A DNA stretch of 64,000 nucleotides, from contig JABWCD010000027.1 of assembly GCA_013359265.1 (NCBI GenBank), positions 62,001 to 126,000 of the forward strand, written 5' to 3'. This document shows, in pieces, positions 14,848 through 24,062 of the stretch. Under the pieces are notes generated by a model, which ran no database searches, was not told the origin of the DNA, and saw only the letters and a list, made by a program, of their open reading frames with translations. The stretch is from Candidatus Hydrogenedentota bacterium. GTDB taxonomy: Bacteria > Hydrogenedentota > Hydrogenedentia > Hydrogenedentales > SLHB01. Both the position numbers and the translations under genes were made by a program. How positions within the stretch are numbered: the first letter of the stretch is position 1; the number at the start of each line of letters is the position of its first letter.

Positions 14848-17673
14848 CTACTTCCTATCCAGCGCCCCGGCCAAGAGTTCCGCCATATGCACCGGTTTCG
14901 CGTCGGTCAAATGGTCGATTTGGTGCCGGCAACTCGTGCCCGAAGCGACAATCTCCGTACCCGCGGTCAGGTTATTGATTTGTTCCACCATTGGTTTCGC
15001 CACCTGCAACGACAATTCGTATTTCGACTTCATCTGACCGAACGCGCCGGCCATTCCGCAGCAACCGGTATTTAACATCGTTACCGTCGCGTTCGGCAGT
15101 CTCTCGCACAGCTTCGGCATCACCCCGGTATCCGTCAGGGCCTTCGCGTGGCAGTGCGCATGAATCGCGACCCAATGATACCCGGAAGAGAATGTAAGCG
15201 CGTGCGGCTCCTTCTCGAGCAGATCGAAAACAAACTGCTCAAACAAGTGGCATCGCTTCCCAACGTCGCGCGCGCCTGCAATTCCCAGCTCAACATAGTC
15301 CTCCGCGAACATCGAATAGCACGATGGTTCAAGGAAGACGACCGGTTCCGTGCGGCCCTTCAGCAAGGCGATGTTTCGCTCCCCGTTCGCCCGCGCCGTA
15401 TCCAGACACCCCACGCTGAATGCTGGCCGTCCGCAACACGCGCGGCCACCGAGCAGTTCGACGTCAAAGCCCGCCGCCTCCAGCACGGTGACCGCGGCGA
15501 TCCCAATTTGGGGCTCGTGATATCGAACGAAGGTATCGTCCCACAAAATCACACGCCCGTGCGTCGCCTTGCCTCCGCGCGAACGGTTCGCGAACCAACG
15601 GTCAAATCGAAACGCGGCGTAGGGTGGGAGGGGACGTTTGGCCGTAAATCCGAATACGCCCTCCGCGAAGGTCCTCACGAGTCGAGTTCGCATCGCCGCA
15701 TTACTTAGTTTCGGCAGTAGCGTCCCCAATCTTCCAAGCAGATCGACGTTGCTAATCATGCGATCGCGCAGAGGGACCCCGTCGCGCCGCTGCCGCGCGT
15801 GCAGCAACTCGGCCTTCAACAGAGCCATGTTCACGTTCGACGGGCATTCGGTCGTACATGCCTTGCACGACAGGCAACTGCCCAGCGCCAGCGACAATGA
15901 CTCCGACGCGAACTGGTCTTCCTTCAGCCGTTGATCAAGCACTGCGCGAATCGTATTCGCGCGCCCACGCGTGGACATGATCTCCTCGCCCGTCGCGACG
16001 TACGTCGGGCACATCGTGGGCGCTGCTTTCCGGCAGCCGCCGCACCCATTGCATTGTTCGAGATTGGCGACAAACGATTCGTCTTTCGCCGCGAATTTGA
16101 GCACCGGCGTGAATGGCACGGGAATCCTGCGGTCTGCGCCCTGCCGTAGGTTCGTTTCGATGCGGTAGTCCTGCGGCCCCGGCACAATCTTTCCCGGATT
16201 AAATACGTTCTTCGGATCGAAGAGCGCCTTGATCGTGCGCGTGAGTTCCATGACCTCCGCGCCCATGTGCTCCGGCATGTACTCGGTGTGGCCGATGCCA
16301 ACGCCGTGCTCCGCGGAAATCGACCCCTTCACCTGTCGCACAAGCGCGGACACCTCGTCCGACACCTGCCGGTACCGTGCCACGTCCTCCGCCTTGTGCA
16401 AATCCAAGACCGGACGAACATGCAGCAGCCCCGACGCGGCATGCCCGTAAAACGACCCATCCAGTCCCAGCTTCTCAAAAATCGCGAGCAGTCCGTTCAC
16501 GTATTCCGGCAATCGCTGCGGCGGTACCGCCACGTCTTCAATACCCGGCACCGGCTTCGCCGATCCTTTGCACCCGGTTAACAGCGACAATCCTGCTTTG
16601 CGCAATGCCCATATCATCTCCATTTCGCGCGCTGACGTCACGACAATCTTGCGAATGCCAATGTCGCGCTTCTCCAGCAGGGCAATGCGTTCGTCCACGT
16701 CATCATAGAATTCGACAATCAGGATGGCCTTGCACGGTGCGTCGTCCAGCCCCAGCAATTCACGCGTCGCCCTGAACGCGAGTTGCCCGCGCGTGGACTC
16801 CCACAACACGTCGTCGATGAGTTCGATCGCCGCCGGCTTCAGGTCCAGAATCTCCAACGTCGCGTGTGCCGCTTCGGGAATCGTGTCCACGCAAATCAGA
16901 CACAACCCCTTCTCCTTCGGCAATGGGTTCAGCGACAGTTCGGCGGATGCGATCATCGCAAGCGTACCCTCGCTTCCCGCGAGCACCTTGGTCAGATCGG
17001 ATTCGCTCCGCAGATACAGATCGAGCCCATACCCGGGCCACCGCTTGTTGAGCGTGTCGGGAAACCGTTCGCGCACCGCGTCAGCCTTGCGCGCAATCGC
17101 CTCGTTCACTCCGCGATGCAACTCGTGCAGTGTCTCGTATCCCGGTCCAATCGTTTCGACGCGGCCGTCGGCCAGCACCAGTTCGAGCGCGCACACGTGC
17201 CTCGCCGTTGTTCCATACACCGGCACGTGCGCGCCGCTGCTGTTATTGGCGATCATCCCGCCCAGCGTCGCGCGCGCGCTCGTCGCGACGTCCGGGCCAA
17301 AGCACAACTCATGCGGCTTCAAAAACGCGTTGAGCTGATCCAACACAACGCCCGCGCCTACACGCACCGTTCTGCGCTCGACGTCCAGGTCTTCGATATT
17401 CCGGTTGTAGCGTGAAAAATCGACCACGACGCCATTGCCGATGGCGCCGCCGGACAAGCCCGTTCCTGCGCCGCGCGGAATCACCGGCAGCCCAGCGTCG
17501 CCCGCTGCACGCACCACGCGCGAAGCCTCGTCCGCGCTCTTCGGAAACGACACGGCATCGGGCACGATTTCGTACAACGACGCATCCGTCGCATAAAGCT
17601 GCCGGGTCAAATCGTCGAAGCGCACCTCGCACGCCGCGGCCTTGGAGAATCGTTCGATGGAAGTTTGCGTCAT
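14848..17673 (-). CDS. FAD-linked oxidase fused to Fe-S/CCG domains (glycolate/D-lactate dehydrogenase type)
   Basis: A 941-residue fusion starting at ATG 17673. Residues 35-480 are the GlcD-type FAD module: VIPRGAGTGLSGGAIG binds the pyrophosphate, and the FAD-oxidase C domain ends with SAEHGVGIGH. Residues 535-640 carry two 4Fe-4S motifs, CNGCGGC with a distal CP and CLSCKACTTECP. Residues 720-940 hold the GlpC-like CCG repeats, CCGRPAFSVG and CCGMAGAFG. This YdiJ-like single-chain layout oxidises 2-hydroxyacids (D-lactate, glycolate or 2-hydroxyglutarate) and passes electrons to the quinone pool. The substrate is not determinable from motifs alone. Confidence 0.92.
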   Translation of the reverse strand: MTQTSIERFSKAAACEVRFDDLTRQLYATDASLYEIVPDAVSFPKSADEASRVVRAAGDAGLPVIPRGAGTGLSGGAIGNGVVVDFSRYNRNIEDLDVERRTVRVGAGVVLDQLNAFLKPHELCFGPDVATSARATLGGMIANNSSGAHVPVYGTTARHVCALELVLADGRVETIGPGYETLHELHRGVNEAIARKADAVRERFPDTLNKRWPGYGLDLYLRSESDLTKVLAGSEGTLAMIASAELSLNPLPKEKGLCLICVDTIPEAAHATLEILDLKPAAIELIDDVLWESTRGQLAFRATRELLGLDDAPCKAILIVEFYDDVDERIALLEKRDIGIRKIVVTSAREMEMIWALRKAGLSLLTGCKGSAKPVPGIEDVAVPPQRLPEYVNGLLAIFEKLGLDGSFYGHAASGLLHVRPVLDLHKAEDVARYRQVSDEVSALVRQVKGSISAEHGVGIGHTEYMPEHMGAEVMELTRTIKALFDPKNVFNPGKIVPGPQDYRIETNLRQGADRRIPVPFTPVLKFAAKDESFVANLEQCNGCGGCRKAAPTMCPTYVATGEEIMSTRGRANTIRAVLDQRLKEDQFASESLSLALGSCLSCKACTTECPSNVNMALLKAELLHARQRRDGVPLRDRMISNVDLLGRLGTLLPKLSNAAMRTRLVRTFAEGVFGFTAKRPLPPYAAFRFDRWFANRSRGGKATHGRVILWDDTFVRYHEPQIGIAAVTVLEAAGFDVELLGGRACCGRPAFSVGCLDTARANGERNIALLKGRTEPVVFLEPSCYSMFAEDYVELGIAGARDVGKRCHLFEQFVFDLLEKEPHALTFSSGYHWVAIHAHCHAKALTDTGVMPKLCERLPNATVTMLNTGCCGMAGAFGQMKSKYELSLQVAKPMVEQINNLTAGTEIVASGTSCRHQIDHLTDAKPVHMAELLAGALDRK

Positions 17674-17870
17674 ACCGCCGTCAATCGTATCCGGTTGTCC
17701 GTCACATCGTCCACATCGCGCGCGGAGCACTTTCCCTTCGCGTTGTTGTACACTGGCCTCTCCGGACCAAGTTCTCGGGCAGCAACATGATTACGACGCG
17801 AACAACGCCGTTTACGCCACGTCTGCAATCGAAGCAGGAGGACCAGCTTCGTCACATACGGACTGATCGA

Positions 17871-17905
17871 GTAATCCAAAATCCAAATTCCAGAATCCAA
17901 AATTT
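17871..17905. repeat. Heptamer (ATCCAAA-type) array
   Basis: About 35 bases of AATCCAAAATCCAAATTCC-type repeats ending 25 bases before the ubiB start. It lies in the gap between the divergently transcribed oxidase and ubiB genes. Confidence 0.75.
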
Positions 17906-17929
17906 CTACGTCGTCGGCAGTCCCTCTCC

Positions 17930-19603
17930 ATGATGTATTCGAGTCTGCCCAAACGCGTCGGCAACGCCGTCCGGCTCGCCGAGGTCGTCCAGATACTCGT
18001 GAAACACGGGTTCGCCGATCTCGTCCGGCGGATTGGCCTGCACGAAAGCATCCCGGCGCGGGCGCTGCGCAGGATGCACCTGATAGACGAAACCGCCGAC
18101 ATGCCTGAGACGATCGGCGCGCGGCTTCGGGCGGCACTCACCGAGTTGGGGCCCACTTTCGTGAAGTACGGACAAATCCTCAGCACGCGCCCTGACCTAA
18201 TCGGCAACCAACTCTGCGCGGAATTGAGCCAACTTCAAGACCGTGTCGAGGCCCAACCGTTCGACGTCATGCGCCCGATCATCGAGGAGGAACTCGGCGG
18301 TCCCGTCGCCACGCGCTTTTCGGAGTTTAATGAAACCGCCGTCGCCTCCGCTTCGCTCAGCCAGGTATACCGTGCGCGCACGCATTCCGGACGCGAGGTC
18401 GCGGTTAAAGTGCAGCGCCCCGGCGTCCGTGCGAAGATTGTCTCCGACGTCAACCTCCTCTTTGGCATTGCCGAGTGGATCAAGGAACACGTTAAAGAGT
18501 TCGCATGGATGGACCCCGTCGGGATGATCGACGAGTTCGAACGTTCGATTCTCCGCGAATTGGATTTCACGATCGAGGCCCGCGTAATCCAACGCTTCCG
18601 CTCCATCTACACCGGAGACGACCGAATATTCATACCAAAGGTCGAAATGGACCTGTCAGGGCCGCGCGTACTCACCATGGACTGGATTGACGGCGTGCGC
18701 GTGGACGCCCTCAATAAGTACGCCGAGCGTAACTGTGACCCGCGCGAAGTGGCGATCATCGGGTGTCACGCGTCGTTCAGTCAGGTGTTCGAACACCACA
18801 TCTTTCACGCCGATCCCCACCCCGGCAACTTCCTTGTTACGCGAAATAACCAAATAGCTTTTCTCGATTACGGCATGGTGGGCCACCTCGAACGCGCCGA
18901 CGTGCACGCCATGGCGGACCTCTTGCGCGCCGTGTTCGATGAGGACGCCGTGCGCTGCGCGACCGCGCTGCTTGCGTTCACCAAGGGCGGCGACGTCGAA
19001 GACCCCACGGCGTTTGTGCACGAGATCGCCGCGTACCTCGCGTTCGAAGCACAGGCCATTGTCGGCCGGGCCGACGTCGGCCGCGCGCTCGAGCGCGTCA
19101 CGCAAATCCTCCGCCGGCACCGCCTGCAACTCGCGCCGCGTTTCTCGATGCTGCTGAAGGCGATGGCCACCATCGAATCCACTGCGCGCGTGCTCGACCC
19201 CGATATCGACGTGACCCCCATCATGCGCCCATACGTGGAAAAGATCATCGCGAGCCGGTTCTCGCCCCAGCAACTCGCGCACGAAGGGCAAGAAACGATG
19301 TCCACCTTGTTGCGCATCGGGCGCCAATTGCCCTCGGACATTCACGATCTCATCCGCCAGGCACGCAAAGGCAAGTTCAAAGTCCAGCTTGACCACGAAG
19401 GCCTCGATCACCTCGCGCACGTCACCGATCGCGCCAGCAATCGGATCGCCTTCAGCGTCATCGCCGGGTCCCTCATCGTCGGGTCGAGCCTCCTCCTGGC
19501 GACCAACTTCGGCGCCCGCTCTCTTGGCTACACCGGATTCAGTATCGCCGGCGTGCTCGGCGTGATGCTGTTGATTTCCATCCTGCGGTCGAAGAACTAT
19601 TGA
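17930..19603 (+). CDS. ubiB: UbiB/ABC1-family atypical kinase
   Basis: A 557-residue membrane-associated protein of the UbiB/ADCK family, needed for ubiquinone or menaquinone-linked metabolism in many bacteria. The hallmark KxGQ motif appears as FVKYGQILSTRPD near residue 80. The Ala-rich loop ASASLSQVYRA, the invariant Lys in AVKVQRPG, the catalytic HADPHPGNF and the metal-binding LDYGMVG are intact. Two hydrophobic helices at the C-terminus (about residues 505-550) anchor it to the membrane. ispE follows 23 bases later, linking it to isoprenoid supply. An ATG at 17930 and one at 17933 are both possible starts. Confidence 0.93.
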   Translation: MMYSSLPKRVGNAVRLAEVVQILVKHGFADLVRRIGLHESIPARALRRMHLIDETADMPETIGARLRAALTELGPTFVKYGQILSTRPDLIGNQLCAELSQLQDRVEAQPFDVMRPIIEEELGGPVATRFSEFNETAVASASLSQVYRARTHSGREVAVKVQRPGVRAKIVSDVNLLFGIAEWIKEHVKEFAWMDPVGMIDEFERSILRELDFTIEARVIQRFRSIYTGDDRIFIPKVEMDLSGPRVLTMDWIDGVRVDALNKYAERNCDPREVAIIGCHASFSQVFEHHIFHADPHPGNFLVTRNNQIAFLDYGMVGHLERADVHAMADLLRAVFDEDAVRCATALLAFTKGGDVEDPTAFVHEIAAYLAFEAQAIVGRADVGRALERVTQILRRHRLQLAPRFSMLLKAMATIESTARVLDPDIDVTPIMRPYVEKIIASRFSPQQLAHEGQETMSTLLRIGRQLPSDIHDLIRQARKGKFKVQLDHEGLDHLAHVTDRASNRIAFSVIAGSLIVGSSLLLATNFGARSLGYTGFSIAGVLGVMLLISILRSKNY

Positions 19604-19626
19604 GGCAGCCTGCCTTGACGTCGGCC

Positions 19627-20499
19627 ATGATCCACGCGCGATCCTACGCCAAAATAAATCTCTACCTCGACGTCCTGCGCAAGCGCGCGGATAGATTCCA
19701 CGATATCGAGACCGTATTCCAATCCGTCAGCCTGTGCGACGAACTCTCTATTACACCGACCGCCGGCGCACTTTCGTTAACCTGCACGAATTCCCAGCTC
19801 GATTGCGGCGCCACAAATCTGGTTCTGCGCGCGGCGATCGCGCTGCGCGAACGCACCGGCTGCAAGGCCGGCGCGAAGATGGTCCTCAATAAACGCATTC
19901 CCATTGCCGCCGGCCTTGCGGGCGGGTCCGGTAACGCCGCCGCCGCGCTCTTCGCCCTGAGCGAACTGTGGGGCCTTAAACTCCCGCACGGACAACTCGC
20001 CGAAATCGGCCTCACCCTCGGGTCCGACGTTCCCTACTGCCTTCGCGGCAGCACCGTTGCCGCAACGGGCCGCGGCGAAGTCATGCGCCCGCTCAAATCG
20101 CTCGTTGACGTCTGGTTCGTTCTCGTTCACCCCGACCTGCACGTCAGCACGCGGGATGTCTACTCGAGCCCACTCCTGAAAAAGAACCGCGAAAAACCCG
20201 TCGATGGATTTACACCGTCGTTTCGCCGGGCCCTGCAACGGTTGGAGGTGCGCAATTTCCCCGGTGCTTTGTTCAACCGGATGGAAGAACCCGTGTTCGC
20301 CATGCACCCCCAACTCGCGGACATCAAACGCGCGCTGCTCGGCGCGGGTTGCACCGCGGCCATTATGAGCGGCAGCGGTCCGACCATGTTCGGGTTGTGC
20401 GCGTCACAGGTGCAGGCACGTAACGTCGCCGCAAACCTCGCGCCGCTACGGACCACCGTCGCGACAACGGTGCCGCATGGTGTCGAATTGTCCCTCTAA
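19627..20499 (+). CDS. ispE: 4-diphosphocytidyl-2-C-methyl-D-erythritol kinase
   Basis: A 290-residue GHMP kinase of the MEP isoprenoid pathway, phosphorylating CDP-ME at the 2-hydroxyl. The N-terminal SYAKINLYLDV holds the substrate Lys, PIAAGLAGGSGNAAAAL is the ATP-binding GHMP motif, and MSGSGPTMFGL is the C-terminal motif. Asp in TLGSDVPYCL is the catalytic base. It begins at ATG 19627, 23 bases after ubiB, so the two probably share a transcript. Length is normal for the family. Confidence 0.95.
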   Translation: MIHARSYAKINLYLDVLRKRADRFHDIETVFQSVSLCDELSITPTAGALSLTCTNSQLDCGATNLVLRAAIALRERTGCKAGAKMVLNKRIPIAAGLAGGSGNAAAALFALSELWGLKLPHGQLAEIGLTLGSDVPYCLRGSTVAATGRGEVMRPLKSLVDVWFVLVHPDLHVSTRDVYSSPLLKKNREKPVDGFTPSFRRALQRLEVRNFPGALFNRMEEPVFAMHPQLADIKRALLGAGCTAAIMSGSGPTMFGLCASQVQARNVAANLAPLRTTVATTVPHGVELSL

Positions 20500-20509
20500 A
20501 CTCCGCGCA

Positions 20510-20538
20510 TTGACAGCGATCCCCCGCGCCTCTAGAAT
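20510..20538 (+). promoter_or_regulatory. Putative sigma70 promoter of the MshEN-HDOD gene
   Basis: TTGACA, exactly 17 bases, TAGAAT. It starts right after the ispE stop and lies about 110 bases before the next coding start, so the HDOD gene has its own promoter. Confidence 0.65.
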
Positions 20539-20647
20539 GGTTTCCAGGATGATCGCGACAGGCCGCGCAGTGTTTACCCGCCTACGACTACGGGCACCCA
20601 AAAAACACGACACGCCCAGCCAACGCAGCAGATGAGGAACGCGATGT

Positions 20648-22072
20648 ATGACGCCATCGACAGGTAGCACGCAGCCCGATCCGCGCAAGACCGCGCGCCC
20701 GCCGCAGAAATCGGGGGCCGTTAAAGGCCTTGACGCGGTCACGCGCCGGCGAATCGGCGAATTGCTGGTCGATGCCGGCCTCGTCGACATGAACCAGCTC
20801 AACGAAGGCCTCAACATCCAGCAGCAGCGCGGTACCAAAATCGTCGAGACGCTGATTACCCTCGGCTACCTCACCGCCGAAGCGTTCGTGCAATTCCTCG
20901 CCAAACAGCCCGGCATCGCGAGCATCGATCTTTCCAAGTACGAGATTCCGCGCGAACTCATCTCGCTTATTCCGCGCGAAATGGCGGTCAAGCACGAGCT
21001 CTTTCCAATCGATAAACTGGGCAAGCTCCTCACTGTGGGCATGGTATGCCCGCTCGACTCCGCGACCGTCAAGCAAATCGAGTCCACCACCGGCCTGCGC
21101 GTGAAGCCACTCCTGTGCGCGCCGAACGACATTCGCGCCGCGATTGAACGTTACTATCCCGCCCCGATTGCCGAGGCGGCGGAGCCTCCAAAGCCCGTCG
21201 AGCCCGCGGAGAACGTCAAGGGCCTCGCCACGTCGCTGCGTCTGTCCAACGTCGCCACAATGATCCGGCAAATCGATTCGCTGCCGGCGCTACCGGAAAC
21301 CGTTCGCCGCGTGCAGGATGCCACTCTCGATCCCATGAGTTCGATCCGTGACGTCGCGGACATCATCGTCATGGACCCGCCCATCGCAGCAAAGGTGCTC
21401 AGCGTCGCAAACTCCGCCGCGTACGGGTTCGCCCAGCGCGTGGACGAAGTGTCGCTCGCAGTCTCCCTGCTCGGCCTGCGCGAAACTTACTCGATCGTCC
21501 TATCCGCCGCCGTCGTCAACGTCTTCGAGAAGACGCGCACGCTCGATTACCGCCAATTCTGGTTGGACGCCATGTGCTGCGCGGGCGCCACCCGCATCGT
21601 CACCAAGGCCGCCGGCCGCAAGCACATCCCCGGAGTCTTCAGCGGCGGTCTACTGCACGACATCGGACGTCTCGCACTGTCCGAAGCGGTACCGGATTTG
21701 TACACAAAAGTGCAGAAAGACCTGCAGGGCGCCGACCTTATGACCGCGGAAGAATCGGCGATCGGATTGTCGCACACCGAAGCCGGCTACGTGCTCGCCG
21801 ACCACTGGGGACTGCCCATCGACATTGTCGAGCCTATTCGGTTCCACCACAAGCCCGAACTCGCGACCGGCGCAAAGGAAGCAACCGCGATCGTCGCCAT
21901 TGCCGAAGTCATGGCGCGCACCCCAGGCGATAACGTGGAAGCCTGGCGCGCTGCAATCCAATCGCTCGAAGGCCCCATGCGCGAACTCGGAATGGATGTC
22001 GAAAACGCCGAGGCCATGTTCCAGGAGTACCACAACCTCCGCGAATCCTGCCTCCGCGAACCCATGTTTTAG
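20648..22072 (+). CDS. MshEN (GspE N-terminal) domain fused to an HDOD domain
   Basis: A 474-residue cytoplasmic signalling protein. Residues 30-175 match the GspE/MshE N-terminal domain: LGELLVDAGLVDMNQLNEGL-like helices, then IDLSKYEIPRELISLIPREM. This domain binds c-di-GMP in MshE. Residues 205-410 are an HDOD domain, with LPALPETVRRVQD at its start, DPPIAAKVLSVANSA, and HD-like residues in LLHDIGRLALSEA. HDOD proteins act in chemosensory and cell-cycle signalling, usually without phosphodiesterase activity. The fusion suggests a c-di-GMP-sensing regulator. The start at 20648 lacks a strong ribosome site. Confidence 0.85.
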   Translation: MTPSTGSTQPDPRKTARPPQKSGAVKGLDAVTRRRIGELLVDAGLVDMNQLNEGLNIQQQRGTKIVETLITLGYLTAEAFVQFLAKQPGIASIDLSKYEIPRELISLIPREMAVKHELFPIDKLGKLLTVGMVCPLDSATVKQIESTTGLRVKPLLCAPNDIRAAIERYYPAPIAEAAEPPKPVEPAENVKGLATSLRLSNVATMIRQIDSLPALPETVRRVQDATLDPMSSIRDVADIIVMDPPIAAKVLSVANSAAYGFAQRVDEVSLAVSLLGLRETYSIVLSAAVVNVFEKTRTLDYRQFWLDAMCCAGATRIVTKAAGRKHIPGVFSGGLLHDIGRLALSEAVPDLYTKVQKDLQGADLMTAEESAIGLSHTEAGYVLADHWGLPIDIVEPIRFHHKPELATGAKEATAIVAIAEVMARTPGDNVEAWRAAIQSLEGPMRELGMDVENAEAMFQEYHNLRESCLREPMF

Positions 22073-22452
22073 AACAGTTACATCACTTGCGCAGGCGCAC
22101 AATTGACTACTGTGCAAATAAGCGCGTCTAGCCGTCTTCTCGTGCCCGTGCTCGCAATCGTGCTCGTAACCGCAATCGATAGTCCGCGTTCGCCCTAAAT
22201 GCCGTCCAACCTGTCTATCCCGTCCATTCCGTCCATGAATCTACATTCGTATCGGTGAACCCATACCCCATGATGACTCGTAATCGTTATCGGGTGTTTG
22301 GCTTCATAACCGACTGGTGCCCGCGCCCCCAGCTACGTGAATTCTTGAATTGCGCCAATCGCGCGTCGAGGAGAAAAAGAGGCTTGCAGAAGTTATTTTC
22401 TGCCCTGTGCGTTCTCTGCGTGACCTGATCGGGCGGAGCAAAAAGCAAACCC
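22073..22452. other. Gene-free stretch with repeats
   Basis: Between converging genes. It contains a TCG-rich low-complexity run (22139-22185), a GTCCATTCC-type run (22203-22240) and copy B of the dispersed repeat at 22278-22357, matching copy A at 13563-13636. No supported coding frame is present on either strand. Confidence 0.6.
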
Positions 22453-22908
22453 TCACGCCAGGCCCGCGTCATCCATCTTCTGCTGAAGATCACGGGCGCG
22501 CTTCAGGATCGCCTGTACTTCCATCGCCAGCTTCGGGTTGTTCTCGCCGCGCGCCTGGTTCATCGCCGCCTCGAGCGCGTTCAACATCGTGCCCATGTTC
22601 TGTTGCATGGCCTGCACCACTTCCGCTTTGCTCGGGATTCGCGCGGTCAGCATGACCACCGGCCCGGTCATCAATCCCGCGGCAGCTAATTCCTCCAACT
22701 CGTCTTCACCCAGCGCGCCCGATCCATGCGGATCGATCACCGTAAACAGTTCGTGCTTTCGCAAGAACCCCAATAACTCCGATTCGGTAATCCCCCCGCA
22801 CTCTTCGTCCTCGCGCACGACGTTCAACAAATGCGCAATCGGCGCCAAGGGCTTTGGCGCATCACGCAGGTACGCGAGACAACGCTGTTCAATGGCTTCA
22901 AGGTTCAT
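22453..22908 (-). CDS. Hypothetical helical protein
   Basis: A 151-residue protein starting at ATG 22908, overlapping the SGNH gene stop by 11 bases. Residues 1-75 look like a small winged-helix or helical module (LEAIEQRCLAYLRDAPKPL, then ITESELLGFLRKHELF). The C-terminal part is a long helix (VVQAMQQNMGTMLNALEAAM, then LAMEVQAILKRARDLQQKM). No catalytic motif is visible. Position suggests co-expression with the SGNH hydrolase. Function unknown. Confidence 0.6.
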   Translation of the reverse strand: MNLEAIEQRCLAYLRDAPKPLAPIAHLLNVVREDEECGGITESELLGFLRKHELFTVIDPHGSGALGEDELEELAAAGLMTGPVVMLTARIPSKAEVVQAMQQNMGTMLNALEAAMNQARGENNPKLAMEVQAILKRARDLQQKMDDAGLA

Positions 22909-23989
22909 TCGGTTCGCCTTCAAGGTGATCGAGAATCGCGGACGCAGCCAGCGCGATCCCGTTGTCGTTCCAATGCCCGTCCTGTACATAATACAATGAC
23001 GCGGGATCGGGATGTTCGCGGAAACTTTCCCGGAGATCGATGACCTCGATATCCGCCGGTCGCAGCGTGGCGAGCATCGCATCGTAAGCCCGCGATTCCG
23101 GGGTCGCAGCCCCGGTTGCCGTTTCCTTGCTGGGAATAATCACAAGAACGAAGCGCGCCCCTGCGTCGCGGGCGCGTATCGCGGCCGCGGCGATCGGTGT
23201 CGTTGTCAGATTGATAGTGTCTTGCGTAACCACGCGCGCGGAAGTTTGCGGGCCGCGCAGTTTTTCCTCCAACACACGGGCGAACGTATACCAGCCACGC
23301 GTGTAGGTCCGCGAAAACCGCTCGAACGCACCGTCGCCGATGGGTGGGCCGCACCAGGTGCCGGAGTGATAGGTAAACCAATCGATCCCGCTGACCTGCC
23401 AGTTCCTGAAGTCGATCGATTCCTGAAAGTCGTTTTCGAAGATTCCGTAGACCACCACGCGAGGCTTCAGCGGCAATGCCCACGAATCGAGAATTGTCGT
23501 GTACTGGGGCGGGCATTGCCGGTGAATGGCAAGGCTGTAATACGAAAGGCCGGCCTCCTTGAATCGCTCGTGAAATTCGCCCGCCGCCATCTCCATGAAC
23601 GAATCCCCCAAACCGGCGGCATCGACCGTCCCGCGCTCCGCGCGCATCTCGATCGCTGCGGGCGAATTAATCACTCCAAACGAATCGGTCGAGAGCGGGG
23701 GAGTGGTCATGTCGTTGATGTCGAACCGAATGCTTCGTTCCGCCGATATGCTGGGTTGCCACTTGAACCCAATGACCGGGTCGAGCGTGAGGTACTGCTG
23801 CACAGCGCGCACTTCCGGGCGCGGGTTGTACAGCATGTGGCCGTATCGATGCCGGAACACAAACTCGGCGGGAATGGCGACAATCACAAGCGATACCGCG
23901 ACAAGCGCGGCATTACCAAACAGCGATGAAATACGGCGCGGTGGTCGAGAATCCGGGGATGAGCCGTTACTGTGCGTCGACACAAGCAA
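22898..23989 (-). CDS. Membrane-anchored SGNH/GDSL-type hydrolase
   Basis: A 363-residue protein read from TTG 23989, with one transmembrane helix (ALVAVSLVIVAIPAEFV) near residue 30. GLGDSFMEM supplies the SGNH catalytic Ser block and DGHWNDNG the terminal Asp/His block, as in AlgX/AlgJ-like and other SGNH esterases. It probably removes or adds acyl groups on an extracellular glycan. A GTG two codons downstream is an alternative start. It follows the large PSCyt1 cytochrome gene by about 70 bases on the same strand. Confidence 0.72.
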   Translation of the reverse strand: MLVSTHSNGSSPDSRPPRRISSLFGNAALVAVSLVIVAIPAEFVFRHRYGHMLYNPRPEVRAVQQYLTLDPVIGFKWQPSISAERSIRFDINDMTTPPLSTDSFGVINSPAAIEMRAERGTVDAAGLGDSFMEMAAGEFHERFKEAGLSYYSLAIHRQCPPQYTTILDSWALPLKPRVVVYGIFENDFQESIDFRNWQVSGIDWFTYHSGTWCGPPIGDGAFERFSRTYTRGWYTFARVLEEKLRGPQTSARVVTQDTINLTTTPIAAAAIRARDAGARFVLVIIPSKETATGAATPESRAYDAMLATLRPADIEVIDLRESFREHPDPASLYYVQDGHWNDNGIALAASAILDHLEGEPNEP

Positions 23990-24062
23990 CGCCTATGGCA
24001 GTCCATTCGCGTCCATTTCGACCATGAATGTCCATCGTACGCGGCGCACGCGAAGCGCGCCC

